A stretch of DNA of 64,000 bases from Janthinobacterium sp. 1_2014MBL_MicDiv (GTDB lineage Bacteria; Pseudomonadota; Gammaproteobacteria; Burkholderiales; Burkholderiaceae_D), in the NCBI RefSeq assembly GCF_001865675.1, contig NZ_CP011319.1:2852001-2916000 (forward strand), given 5' to 3'. Below the pieces are notes generated by a model, which ran no database searches, had not been told where the DNA came from, and saw only the letters and a program-made list of their open reading frames with translations. Made by a program: the position numbers and the translations under genes. Below, piece after piece: positions 51,261 to 60,403 of the stretch (its first letter is position 1; each line of letters starts with the position of its first letter).

Positions 51261-53704
51261 AACTGGCCGGCCTGCGCATCGCGCTGGTGGGGCCGCTGCC
51301 GCCGCCGGCCGGCGGCATGGCCAACCAGACGCGCCAGCTGGCCGCGCTGCTGCGCGCTGACGGCGCCCACGTGCAGCTGCTGGCCGTCAACGGGCCGGCC
51401 CTGCCGCCGTGGCTGGCGCGCATCCGCTACGTGCGCGCCGCGCTGCGCCTGCCGATCCACCTGTGGCGGCTGTGGCGCGCCGCCAATACGGTCGACCTGT
51501 TCCACATCATGGCCAATTCCGGCTGGTCCTGGCATTTGCAGGCGGCGCCCGCGCTATGGATCGCCAGCCTGAAAGGCAAGCCGGCCCTGCTCAATTACCG
51601 GGGCGGCGAGGCGGCCGCCTTCCTGGCCCGCTCGCCGCGCCTGGTCTCGCTCAGCCTGCGCCGCGCCAGCGCCATCGTCGTGCCGTCGGCCTTCCTGGCC
51701 GGCGTCTTCGAGCAGCATGGCCATACGGCGCACATCGTGCCCAACGTGGTCGACCTGGCCCGCTTCGCTCCCGCGCCGGTTCCCGCTCCCGCGCGCGGCC
51801 CGGCGCCAGACAGACCGCGCATCCTCGTCGCGCGCCACCTGGAAGCGCTGTACGACAACGCCAGCGCCGTGCGCGCGCTTGCCATCGTGCGCGAGGCGTT
51901 TCCCGCGGCGCGCCTGGTGCTGGCCGGCGGCGGGCCGCAGCGCGCGGCGCTGGCGCGCCTGGCCCGCGCGCTGGGCGTGCACGACGCCGTCGATTTCGCC
52001 GGCCAGGTCGACAACGCCGCCATGCCGGCGCTGTACCGGGCCAGCGACATCGTCCTCAATCCCAGCCTGGCCGACAACATGCCCATTTCCGTGCTCGAGG
52101 CGCTGGCTTGCGGCGTGCCGGTCGTCAGCACCAACGTCGGCGGCATCCCCGCGCTGCTGGAACATGGCGTCACGGCGCGGCTGGTGGCGCCCGGCGATGC
52201 GCCGGCCATGGCGCAGGCGATCCTGCACCTGCTGCGCGCGCCGCGGCTGGCGCGCGCGCAGATCGACGCGGGCCTGGCGCACGCTGCCCACTTCGACTGG
52301 CGCGCGGTGGAGCCGCTACTGGCCACGCACTACCGCCGCATCCGCGCCGCGCCGCGCCCTGGCGGCTACACGCGCTGCGTCGCCCGCTGGCTGTTTCCCC
52401 TGCACGAATGGCTCAAGGGCCACCACAGCGCGCGCCTGCTGCGCCACATGGAGCGCTCGCAGTGGTGGAGCGCGGAGCAGCTGGCGCAATGGCAGCTGGC
52501 GCGCCTGCGCGCGCTGCTGCGCCACGCGGGCGAGCATGTGCCGCATTACCGCGCGCTGTTTGCCCGCAGCGGCTTCGAGCCAAGCCAGGTCGGCCAGTTG
52601 GCGGACCTGGCGCGCCTGCCGCTGCTGCGCAAGGCCGACATCGCCGGCGCGCGCGACAGCTTCAAGTCGGCGCACGCCGTAGGCCTGCGCCCGTTCGCCA
52701 CGGGCGGCTCCAGCGGCGAGCCGCTGCTGTTCTTCCTCGGGCGGCGCCGAGTCAGCCACGACATCGCCGCCAAGTGGCGCGCCACGCGCTGGTGGGGCGT
52801 CGACATCGGCGACCGCGAAGCCGTGCTGTGGGGCTCGCCCATCGAACTGCACGCGCAGGACCGCCTGCGCCGCCTGCGCGACGCGCTGCTGCGCACCACC
52901 CTGCTGCCCGCCTTCGCCATGTCGCCCGCGCGCATCGACGGCTACATCGCGCAACTGCGCCGCCTGCGCCCGCGCATGCTGTTCGGCTATCCGTCGGCCC
53001 TGTGCCGCATTGCCAGCCACGCCGCCGCGCACGACGCGCCGCTCGACGGCCTGGGCGTGAAGGTGGCCTTCGTCACGTCCGAACGCCTGTACGACGAACA
53101 GCGCGCGCAGATCGCCGCAGCCTTCGCCTGCCCCGTGGCGAATGGCTACGGCGGGCGCGACGCCGGCTTCATCGCCCACGAATGCCCGGAAGGCGGCATG
53201 CACATCACGGCCGAGGACGTCATCGTCGAAATCGTCGATGCGCAGGGACGTCCCGTGCCGGCCGGCGGCACCGGCGAAATCGTCGTCACGCACCTGGCCA
53301 CGCAGGATTACCCGTTCATCCGCTACGCCACGGGCGACGTCGGCGCGCTGGGCACCGCACCGTGCGCGTGCGGGCGCGGCCTGCCGCTGCTGCAGAAAAT
53401 CGAGGGCCGCAGCACGGATTTCCTCACGGCGGCCGACGGCAGCGTCATGCATGGCCTGGCCCTCGTCTACATCGTGCGCGAACTGCCGCAGGTGCGCGGC
53501 TTCAAGATCATCCAGGAAAGCCTGCTGCAGACGCGCGTGCTGCTGGTGTGCCTGCCGCGGCTGGACGACGCCACGCGCGCAGCCATCGTGGCCGGCTTCC
53601 AGGCCAGGCTGGGCGCGCAGGTAGACATCGCCATCGAGGAAGTCGACGAAATCGCGGCCGAAGCGTCAGGCAAGTACCGCTATGTGCTCAGCAAGGTGCC
53701 GTAA
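51257..53704 (+). CDS. Fusion of GT4 glycosyltransferase and CapK/PaaK-like adenylate-forming enzyme
   Basis: The 815-residue protein joins two enzymes normally encoded separately. Residues 1 to about 370 are a GT4 glycosyltransferase (GPLPPPAGGMANQTRQLAAL, LVLAGGGPQRAAL, NPSLADNMPISVLEALACGVP). Residues about 380-815 are a CapK/phenylacetate-CoA-ligase-like domain (ATGGSSGEPLLFFLG as P-loop, NGYGGRDAGFIAHECP, YATGDVGAL). The second half begins WLFPLHEWLKGH, where stand-alone CapK homologues usually start, and there is no stop or internal restart. One chain may attach a sugar and activate a carboxylate for amide decoration. The frame is continuous, so a sequencing error would have had to remove a stop. 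Confidence 0.88.
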   Translation: MKLAGLRIALVGPLPPPAGGMANQTRQLAALLRADGAHVQLLAVNGPALPPWLARIRYVRAALRLPIHLWRLWRAANTVDLFHIMANSGWSWHLQAAPALWIASLKGKPALLNYRGGEAAAFLARSPRLVSLSLRRASAIVVPSAFLAGVFEQHGHTAHIVPNVVDLARFAPAPVPAPARGPAPDRPRILVARHLEALYDNASAVRALAIVREAFPAARLVLAGGGPQRAALARLARALGVHDAVDFAGQVDNAAMPALYRASDIVLNPSLADNMPISVLEALACGVPVVSTNVGGIPALLEHGVTARLVAPGDAPAMAQAILHLLRAPRLARAQIDAGLAHAAHFDWRAVEPLLATHYRRIRAAPRPGGYTRCVARWLFPLHEWLKGHHSARLLRHMERSQWWSAEQLAQWQLARLRALLRHAGEHVPHYRALFARSGFEPSQVGQLADLARLPLLRKADIAGARDSFKSAHAVGLRPFATGGSSGEPLLFFLGRRRVSHDIAAKWRATRWWGVDIGDREAVLWGSPIELHAQDRLRRLRDALLRTTLLPAFAMSPARIDGYIAQLRRLRPRMLFGYPSALCRIASHAAAHDAPLDGLGVKVAFVTSERLYDEQRAQIAAAFACPVANGYGGRDAGFIAHECPEGGMHITAEDVIVEIVDAQGRPVPAGGTGEIVVTHLATQDYPFIRYATGDVGALGTAPCACGRGLPLLQKIEGRSTDFLTAADGSVMHGLALVYIVRELPQVRGFKIIQESLLQTRVLLVCLPRLDDATRAAIVAGFQARLGAQVDIAIEEVDEIAAEASGKYRYVLSKVP

Positions 53705-53753
53705 ATCCGTTCCGAAAGACCGCAGCAATCCAATCCACCCTGAGGTAGCCGCC

Positions 53754-55685
53754 ATGGATCGCCACCGCATCCGCGCCAACCAGTTCCTCGTCCTGGGATT
53801 GACCGCCTGGCTGGCATTCAACCTGATCTTCCGCTGGCTGTACTGGCCCCTGTTCCAGTCGCACGGGCCATTCGGCATCGCGCAGCCGGCGCTGACCGAC
53901 CTGGCGCTGATGGTCGCCTGCACGCTGTGCAGCGCGTTGCTGTTCGCGCTCGCCGCCCTGCTGCTGGGGGCCTTGCATGCGCGCTGGGGCGACGTCATCG
54001 TCCTCGTCTACGCGGCCGTCTCGCTGATCGCGCTGGAGGCGGACATCGGCTGGTATGCGATGTCGAAATCGCATGCGACCCTCGGCGACCTGCAACTGTT
54101 CCTGACGCAGAGCTGGCGCCACCACTTCGGCATCCAGCGGCACGACATTATCCGCTTCTGCAAGATCGCGGCCGTGCACCTCGCCGTCATCGGCTTCGTA
54201 TATGCGCTGCACCGCCAGCTGCGCCGCCATGCGGGCTCGCACCGGGCGCTGCCGCGCCTGCAGGCGGCCTGCGCCCACCGCCACGCCCTGGCGGCGCTGC
54301 TGCTCCTGGCGCTGCTGGGTCAAGCCACGACGATGCTGCGCCGCGGCAGCGAGACCACGCGCACCATATGGGACATCGCCGGCAACGCCAATCCGTATTA
54401 CATCTCGGCGGCGGACCGCTGGCTGCGCGAGGCGCGCCTGCCATCGGCCTATGTGCGCTTCAATGCGCGCCTGCAGGCCGCGCGCGGCAAGGCTGGCGCG
54501 TCGCCGCGGCTGGCACCCGTGGCGCTGCCCGCCCGCCACACGGGCGGGCCGGCGCCGGCCGCGCGGCCCGATATCCTGTTCCTCACCGTCGAAAGCTGGA
54601 ACGCCGGCCTGGCCGACCGGCACGCGATGCCGTATTTTTCCTCGCTGGAGCGGCAGTGCTATGTCGGCACCAACCACTATTCGGGGGCAAACCAGACGGA
54701 ACTCGGTATCTTGAGCCTGCTGTATGGCGACCCCGCCATCTTCTTCGCCGGCTACCGCCAGCACGCGGCCGTCGTGCGGCAGTCGCCGTACGTGCAGGCG
54801 CTGGGCCAGCTCGGCTACCGCACGGGGCGCGTGGTCAGCGACCTGACGCAGCAAAACACCATACCGCGCTACCTGGCCAGCTTCAACCAGGCGGAAATCG
54901 TCAACCAGTTTGACTGGGAAAACATCCATACGATCGCCGCGCGCCTGCGCCATCCGGCACCGGCCTTCATCCACGCGCATTACTACGGCACGCATTACCC
55001 CTACCTGCATGCGCCCAATTTCGCCACGCACCGGCCGGAAACGCCATCCAGCTTCAATTTCCAGAGCAGCAACCTGGCGCTGCAGCGCGGCGCCATCATC
55101 AACCGCTACCGCAACACGCTGGGCGAACTCGACGCGTGGCTGAAAACCCTGCTGCAACAGGTGGACCTGGCGCACACCATCGTCGTCATCACGGGCGACC
55201 ATGGCGAAGAGATGTTCGAAACGGGACGCCTGGGCCACGCCTCGACCCTGGACGCGCCGCAGATCCGCACGCCGCTGGCCATCTGCGCACCGGGCGCCAT
55301 GGGCAGCGCCGCCGGCACGTCGGCGCAGCTGTCCTCGCACGCCGACATCTTCCCCACCGTCTTCCAGATGCTGGGCCTCGAACACCGGCTGTCCAGCATG
55401 GGACGCTCGCTGCTGGGCGAACCGGCGCCGAAGATCGCGCTGGTGGCCAAGCAAAACCACGGCAAGGCGCCGCTCCAGTGGGCGGCCGTCTCGGCGGCCG
55501 GCACGCTGTACCTGAGCCTGGGCAACGACGGCGCCTTCGCCGCAACGGGCGGCGACCCGGCGCTGCACGCCATGCTGGCGGGCGGCAAGGACAGTGCCGC
55601 CGGGACGGAGGCGGAGCGGCTGATCATCGGGACGGTGCTGGCGGCGGAGCGGGAGCTGGCGGCGGTGCGGCGACTCAATCCCTGA
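53754..55685 (+). CDS. YejM/LtaS-like sulfatase-fold membrane enzyme
   Basis: The 643-residue protein has about five membrane segments in residues 12-200 and a periplasmic alkaline-phosphatase/sulfatase-fold domain (residues about 280-600). Metal and nucleophile motifs are LTVESWN, HYSGANQTELGILSLLYG with candidate nucleophile Thr, and ITGDHGEEMFETGRLGH. The HYSGxNxT stretch resembles YejM/PbgA. Family members transfer phosphoglycerol or phosphoethanolamine, or act as regulators. TGAGGTAG precedes the ATG. It lies 49 bases after the fusion gene and probably modifies the polymer or lipid. Confidence 0.83.
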   Translation: MDRHRIRANQFLVLGLTAWLAFNLIFRWLYWPLFQSHGPFGIAQPALTDLALMVACTLCSALLFALAALLLGALHARWGDVIVLVYAAVSLIALEADIGWYAMSKSHATLGDLQLFLTQSWRHHFGIQRHDIIRFCKIAAVHLAVIGFVYALHRQLRRHAGSHRALPRLQAACAHRHALAALLLLALLGQATTMLRRGSETTRTIWDIAGNANPYYISAADRWLREARLPSAYVRFNARLQAARGKAGASPRLAPVALPARHTGGPAPAARPDILFLTVESWNAGLADRHAMPYFSSLERQCYVGTNHYSGANQTELGILSLLYGDPAIFFAGYRQHAAVVRQSPYVQALGQLGYRTGRVVSDLTQQNTIPRYLASFNQAEIVNQFDWENIHTIAARLRHPAPAFIHAHYYGTHYPYLHAPNFATHRPETPSSFNFQSSNLALQRGAIINRYRNTLGELDAWLKTLLQQVDLAHTIVVITGDHGEEMFETGRLGHASTLDAPQIRTPLAICAPGAMGSAAGTSAQLSSHADIFPTVFQMLGLEHRLSSMGRSLLGEPAPKIALVAKQNHGKAPLQWAAVSAAGTLYLSLGNDGAFAATGGDPALHAMLAGGKDSAAGTEAERLIIGTVLAAERELAAVRRLNP

Positions 55686-56169
55686 CATGGCCTGATCGTC
55701 CCGGTCGGCGCCCGCGCGCCAGTCCAGCTCCGGACCAGCCGGCCTGCGTCTGCCCCGTGTCGCGGCACCGGCTGTGCCGCGACCGGGCAATTCATTTGGT
55801 GCATTGATTGTCCACAATCATCTCTTGCCATCTCGCGCTTTGAAGCTTCGACGCCGATGCCAGCTGAAAAGGCCATCCCAGGCAAAAATCCTCCCATGCC
55901 GGCCCCTGCGGGCGGCGGATGCATCATGGCAGGCAATAACCATCCCGATATACAGTGGATTAATTTCATTAATTGAAAATGAAAAATTGAAAGGTGATTT
56001 TTTAATAATATTAATTCATTGAATTTATTTACTTGAACGGCATGCTGAAAAATGCAAAATGTGACAAAGTGAGTATTTTCAGATTGGAAAAACAATTACG
56101 CTAGCAGCATGGATTGCAGTATTTTCTTGTTTTCGAACATACCCTTCGCTTGCCCGTTTGGAGTTGAAA
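55686..56169. other. Intergenic boundary with composition shift
   Basis: The first 250 bases are GC-rich and carry a hairpin at 55760-55782. From about 55960 to 56160 the sequence becomes strongly AT-rich with many short A/T runs (for example TTTTTTAATAATATTAATT), which likely holds the promoter of the following secreted-protein genes. GGAG at 56160-56163 is their ribosome site. No transposase, integrase or tRNA was seen. Confidence 0.6.
55760..55782 (+). terminator. Terminator-like hairpin at the end of the polysaccharide operon
   Basis: TCGCGGCAC (55760-55768) pairs exactly with GTGCCGCGA (55774-55782) around a 5-base loop; flanking TGCCC and GGGCA can extend it. The following AATTCATTT is only loosely T-rich. 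Location 75 bases after the sulfatase stop fits operon termination. Confidence 0.55.
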
Positions 56170-57660
56170 ATGAAAACTGAGATCAGCAGGCAATTTGTTT
56201 TTTCAGCTCTTTTGCTATATTTCCTGAGCATGCCAATTAATGCCAGCGAGCTGAAATCGAAATTAACTGACAACTGCCCCAATCAGGCGCCCGATCAGCA
56301 ATCCCAGATTAGTGACAGTCCCCTGCTTGCCATACTGATTCCAGAAATAATTTCGGCTGGCGTGGACATGGCTTCCGTCGCCATTGCCGAGGCAGCGAAG
56401 ACAAAGACCGCGACCCTGATCACCGACAGCAAAGCATTCGATATGTACAAAGTGGCGAGCAACGCCAACTTGTCGATCAATCGCAAACCAGGCTGCCTGA
56501 TTATCTATCAGCCAGCCAGCATGCCTGCGGCGGCAAACGCCGCTTCGGCAGCGGTTCCAGGCTGGTTTTCAAATGCACGGCAGTACATCCCTGAGAACAG
56601 TGCGCCTGATATCTATCTCGAAATTCAGCTGCGGCCCGGATACCAGAATTCCGGCATGCATCTCGGCCCCCAGCTGCTGGTCGTCAACCGCCGATTGCAG
56701 GACGGCTTTTTCCTTAAAAATAAGCGCGGCTATGTCATCGCCCTGTCGTTCAAGGATGCCGATTCGCGAGCGTCATATGGTGCGGCGACCCTTGCGTTTG
56801 ATGATGTGCCCCTGGGTATCTGGACCAGGGATGGCCGCTCAGGCACATCGATGGCGCCGGAGTGGCCGGAAGAGACGATGCTTCCCAAAATGCCGAGCAA
56901 TGCGAAAATTGTCGCCGACGTTTCCGAGCAAAAACAAGCCAGCGCTGTGGTACAGGAGGTCAACGCGCTGTTGAAACAACGCGTGGCGCAAAGAACCGCC
57001 GTCAAACGGGATGATATCGCCGACGACGCCGAATACAAGGCTGCCCTTCAGAAATTCTGCAAGGCACTGGACTCCGAAAAAGCCGGCAAAGGTGCGGACA
57101 AGCTGGGCGATGATCGCTGCCCGATCAATGTGTATATTGCAAAACGCCATCTGGCGACGGTCATTGACGCCAGATCCAGGGAACTGGGATACCAATGGGC
57201 GGACGCCTATTTCCGCAACCACTGCTCGACGAGTCCAGGAGCAATGCAAGATCATCCAGGCACATGTCCGCTTCCTGATCCGGCAATCAAGACAACAGGC
57301 GCAACCTTCGTGTCGATCAGCGTCGTCGAGACATCGGAAGCGAATGCGTTTGCCCAGTCACTGGCCGCTATCTTCGACAAAAAGAAAGGCGATATCAAGA
57401 CGGCGCTGAACGACAAGTACAATCCGGACCGGCGCGATGAACTCTCGGATGCCGCCGCCGTGAAGGCACGCGATGCGCGCAACGTCCATCAGCTCGCGAT
57501 GCTGAATGTGCAGCAGATTGAAGCCCAGCTGCAGGAAGCATTCGACAAGCCAGAATCCGCGCGCACGGGCATACGCATTCAACTGGCGCGCGCGAAGATT
57601 GACGCGAACAAGACATCCGCCGATGCCGGCCTTGCCTTTCCCTTCCCCGAGTTCAATTAA
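56170..57660 (+). CDS. Secreted protein of unknown function
   Basis: The 496-residue protein has a signal peptide (residues 1 to about 27, ending PINAS). I do not recognise the family. Visible features: a hydrophobic helix near residues 50-75, a beta-rich middle (IYLEIQLRPGYQNSG, GYVIALSFKDADSRASYGAA), four Cys in a central region (near FCKALD, DRCPINV, NHCSTS, GTCPLP) that could form disulfides, and a charged helical C-terminus. ATG 56170 is chosen over TTG 56158 because GGAG lies 6 bases upstream. GC is lower than its neighbours. It precedes the metzincin gene by 32 bases. Confidence 0.7.
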   Translation: MKTEISRQFVFSALLLYFLSMPINASELKSKLTDNCPNQAPDQQSQISDSPLLAILIPEIISAGVDMASVAIAEAAKTKTATLITDSKAFDMYKVASNANLSINRKPGCLIIYQPASMPAAANAASAAVPGWFSNARQYIPENSAPDIYLEIQLRPGYQNSGMHLGPQLLVVNRRLQDGFFLKNKRGYVIALSFKDADSRASYGAATLAFDDVPLGIWTRDGRSGTSMAPEWPEETMLPKMPSNAKIVADVSEQKQASAVVQEVNALLKQRVAQRTAVKRDDIADDAEYKAALQKFCKALDSEKAGKGADKLGDDRCPINVYIAKRHLATVIDARSRELGYQWADAYFRNHCSTSPGAMQDHPGTCPLPDPAIKTTGATFVSISVVETSEANAFAQSLAAIFDKKKGDIKTALNDKYNPDRRDELSDAAAVKARDARNVHQLAMLNVQQIEAQLQEAFDKPESARTGIRIQLARAKIDANKTSADAGLAFPFPEFN

Positions 57661-57692
57661 CGCGTTTGCCATCGTGATAAACCGGAGGTTCC

Positions 57693-58961
57693 ATGAAACA
57701 GTTGAACAGGCTTTCCCTTATTCTGCTTTCCATTCCGGCCTGCGCCGGGGCGCAGGAACATGTCACGGTGGTCGACAGCTTGCCCGAGCATTTGCTATAT
57801 CTATATACAACTGTGCCGACAAAAGGCGAGAAAAACTCGCTTGACCAGATGGTTGCAGGAGAAAGAAAATGGGATGCGGGACGCACGCTGCGCGTATGCC
57901 TATTTCAAGGCAATAAGACTGTCGCCAGCCTGATCCGCAATGTCGCAAGCGAATGGAATGCATATTCGAGCACCAAGTTTGATTTTGGACCATCCGACAG
58001 CTGGTATAACTGTCTGGCGCCCAATAACGGGTATTTCCAGATCCGCGTCGGGTTTTCCTCCCAGGGTTACTGGTCCGCAGTAGGCACGCATGCCGAGAGC
58101 CTGATAGACAATATGGCGCCGACGATGAATCTGGAACGGTTCAACCGCCAATATAGCGAATCCAAGTACTCTTCCAGCACCGTGACTGAGCAAGCGCAGC
58201 CGTTTCATAAGGCGGTGATCCGCCACGAATTCGGCCATGCGCTCGGATTGCTTCATGAAGCGTCCAATCCAAAGCTCAACTGCCAGGCCGAAATTCGATG
58301 GGAAGGCGATAACAATGCCTATGATTATTATGCACAACCGCCGAATTCCTGGGGAACCGAGCAGGTGAAGCGAAATCTGGGCTTTGTCGGTCAAACAGAT
58401 CCCGATTATGTCGCCGGCGAAGAAGACATAAAATCGGTGATGTTCTATTCTTTACCGCCTGATATACTTATCAATGGAACCGCCAGCAAGTGTTATACAA
58501 CGCAGAACCTCGTCATCTCGGAAAAAGACGCAAAGATTATCGCCAAGATTTACCCGCTGGTTGCGCCACTATCGTCCAAAGTGGATATCGATTTAAAAAC
58601 GGCAAATTTGAAGGCATTGCCGCTGAACGTGAGCAATATAGCGTTCGAGGACATACAGACGCGCATTCTGGCGGACATTGAATCCAACGATCCCTACGTT
58701 CGGCGCGACGCAAGGGTGCGCCTCAACGAACTGCTGGCAAAGGATAATTCCTTTTCCCAGACTGCCACTTTTCTTCAAAAAGTACCGCAAGGTACCTATC
58801 GCTACCAGTTGGGCGTCGCCGTGGCGCTGGCCAATTCGCCGAAACCCGTGGAAGTCGATCCTGCGCTGAAAGCGGTACTGGTAGCGCAGCAAAAGGAAAC
58901 CAAAGACCAAACCTTGAAGCTACAGTTGAAAAACGCAATTGGCAAACTGGTGGAAAAATAG
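57693..58961 (+). CDS. Secreted metzincin-type zinc metalloprotease
   Basis: The 422-residue protein has a signal peptide (residues 1 to about 20) and a zinc-binding motif HEFGHALGLLH with ligands His178, His182 and His188 and catalytic Glu179, the HExxHxxGxxH signature of metzincins. A Met-turn is likely in SVMFYSL near residue 250. The N-terminal half carries an astacin/matrixin-like fold (LRVCLFQGN, WNAYSSTKFDFG). A helical C-terminal domain of about 125 residues has no clear match. GGAGG precedes ATG 57693. With the preceding gene it forms a two-gene secreted cassette of lower GC. Confidence 0.85.
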   Translation: MKQLNRLSLILLSIPACAGAQEHVTVVDSLPEHLLYLYTTVPTKGEKNSLDQMVAGERKWDAGRTLRVCLFQGNKTVASLIRNVASEWNAYSSTKFDFGPSDSWYNCLAPNNGYFQIRVGFSSQGYWSAVGTHAESLIDNMAPTMNLERFNRQYSESKYSSSTVTEQAQPFHKAVIRHEFGHALGLLHEASNPKLNCQAEIRWEGDNNAYDYYAQPPNSWGTEQVKRNLGFVGQTDPDYVAGEEDIKSVMFYSLPPDILINGTASKCYTTQNLVISEKDAKIIAKIYPLVAPLSSKVDIDLKTANLKALPLNVSNIAFEDIQTRILADIESNDPYVRRDARVRLNELLAKDNSFSQTATFLQKVPQGTYRYQLGVAVALANSPKPVEVDPALKAVLVAQQKETKDQTLKLQLKNAIGKLVEK

Positions 58962-59179
58962 GGCAACTGCCATTCAGGAACGGATGCAGAAACAAGATGG
59001 CCACACCCTGGCTGCCTGGGCGGCGCGGTGCTTGCCATGCGCAGCTGTATCTGGACAGCATCTGATCGGCACCCGCATGGCTGCCTCGCTGCGCGTCCGG
59101 CCGAGGCGCCGCTGGCGGCGGCAACATCGGCCGAATGTCTGCCCATGGCTGCACCGGCAAGCTGGCCGCCGGACGCCGC

Positions 59180-59659
59180 TCAGCCAGCGCCGTCCGGCAG
59201 TTTCTCCAGCTGTTTTTCCAGCCCTGAGCGGTCGCCTGCCGCCACAAAACACGCCCCCTGCCAGCGCTGCGTGCGCTGCGCCTGGCTTGACGCCGGGACA
59301 CACCACGGCGCATACACGCGCAACGCGCGCTTGCCGCCCATGCCGGCGCGCGACATGACGCCCCGCTCCAGCAACACGGCACGCGAAAAAATGAAGTAAC
59401 CATGCCGCCCGCCGTCAGCCACGGCGACGATGACGGCATCGACCGCGTCGCCGTCGTCCAGCGGCGCGATCGCGGCGCCGGGATGCGGGCGTTTCCAGAC
59501 GGTGAAGAACTGGCCGATCTTGGTCGGCGTCGTCCTGGCAATCCGCAAGACCAGCCGCAGGCCGTGCAGTTCCGCGCGGCCGGCGCCGTAGTCGGCGCTT
59601 TCCGCCTCGGGCACGGGCGCCTGCGCCAGGCCGAGGATATCCCAGGGGCGGTTCGTCAT
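59180..59659 (-). CDS. MepB family protein
   Basis: The 159-residue protein has the MepB-like layout: an AELHGLRLVLRIARTTPTKIGQFFTVWKR segment, where K-x-G-Q-F is the family hallmark, followed by VDAVIVAVADGGRHGYFIF. MepB is named for its link to the MepRAB region in Staphylococcus; its activity is unknown, possibly nuclease-like. ATG 59659 overlaps the stop of the small upstream gene (ATGA). There are no mepA or mepR homologues beside it. Confidence 0.8.
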   Translation of the reverse strand: MTNRPWDILGLAQAPVPEAESADYGAGRAELHGLRLVLRIARTTPTKIGQFFTVWKRPHPGAAIAPLDDGDAVDAVIVAVADGGRHGYFIFSRAVLLERGVMSRAGMGGKRALRVYAPWCVPASSQAQRTQRWQGACFVAAGDRSGLEKQLEKLPDGAG

Positions 59660-59889
59660 TCCGTGCTGAACTCGGCGGCCGCCTTGGCCGCCCACAGCGC
59701 TTCCGCGTGGCTGGCGAACGGGCTGTCGTAGCCGTCGATGCCGCCATCGTCATCGACGAAATACAGCCACCAGCCGTCGGCCTGCTGGCGGATGGCCGTG
59801 TGGCCCGGTGCGCAATGGCGCGCGATGTCCTCGCTGGCGGCCAGGGTGGTGATGGTGATGCCGCGGTGGTTGATGGCGTGGGTTGTCAT
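59656..59889 (-). CDS. Small hypothetical protein coupled to MepB
   Basis: The 77-residue protein (MTTHAINHRGITI...) is rich in aromatic and acidic residues in the middle (DGWWLYFVDDDGGIDGYD), followed by an amphipathic helix (SHAEALWAAKAAAEF). There is no signal peptide or membrane segment. I do not recognise it. Its stop overlaps the MepB start, so the two are translationally coupled. Confidence 0.65.
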   Translation of the reverse strand: MTTHAINHRGITITTLAASEDIARHCAPGHTAIRQQADGWWLYFVDDDGGIDGYDSPFASHAEALWAAKAAAEFSTE

Positions 59890-60016
59890 GGCGGGCTATT
59901 CAATGCAAGATAATCAATGCGCGCAGTGTAACCGCTGCGGCAGGATAGCAGGCAAAAAAGGGGCTCCCGCGGCCATGGCTTGCGCTACACTGGCATCTGG
60001 AACCAGGGAGACAGAC

Positions 60017-60400
60017 ATGGCGTCACAGCAAGGCACGGTGGATTTTTTGCTCGACCAGATGGCGGGTGCGGGCGGCGTCAGCGCGAAGAAAATGTTTGGC
60101 GAGTACGGCCTGTATTGCGACGGCAAGATGTTCGCCATCGTCGCCGACGACCAGCTGTTCATCAAGCCGACGGATGTGGGGCGCGACTGGATCAGCGCGC
60201 AGGGCGCGCTGCAGGAAGCGCCGCCCTACCCGCAAGCCAAGCCGTATTTCCTGATCGACGGCGGACTGTGGGACGAGCGCGACTGGCTCTCCCAGCTGGC
60301 GCGGCGCACGGCCGATGCCTTGCCGCTGCCGAAACCGAAGCCGCCACCGAAGCCGAAGGCGCCGGCCAAGGCGACAGCCGTAGCCAGGACGGCAAAATAG
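60017..60400 (+). CDS. TfoX/Sxy N-terminal domain protein
   Basis: The 127-residue protein consists of the TfoX N-terminal domain: VSAKKMFGEYGLYCDGKMFAIVADDQLFIKP near residues 20-50, then KPYFLIDGGLWDERDWLSQLA. It lacks the C-terminal TfoX domain found in full competence regulators and ends instead in a Lys/Pro/Ala tail (PKPKPPPKPKAPAK). AGGGAG precedes ATG 60017. Stand-alone N-terminal versions are common and not proven competence factors. Confidence 0.85.
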   Translation: MASQQGTVDFLLDQMAGAGGVSAKKMFGEYGLYCDGKMFAIVADDQLFIKPTDVGRDWISAQGALQEAPPYPQAKPYFLIDGGLWDERDWLSQLARRTADALPLPKPKPPPKPKAPAKATAVARTAK

Positions 60401-60403
60401 GCG

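Noticed and set aside
55686..58961. Integrative element or prophage at the composition shift
   Set aside because: Despite lower GC, no integrase, transposase, tRNA target or flanking direct repeats were found, so only a possible transfer of two genes is suggested.
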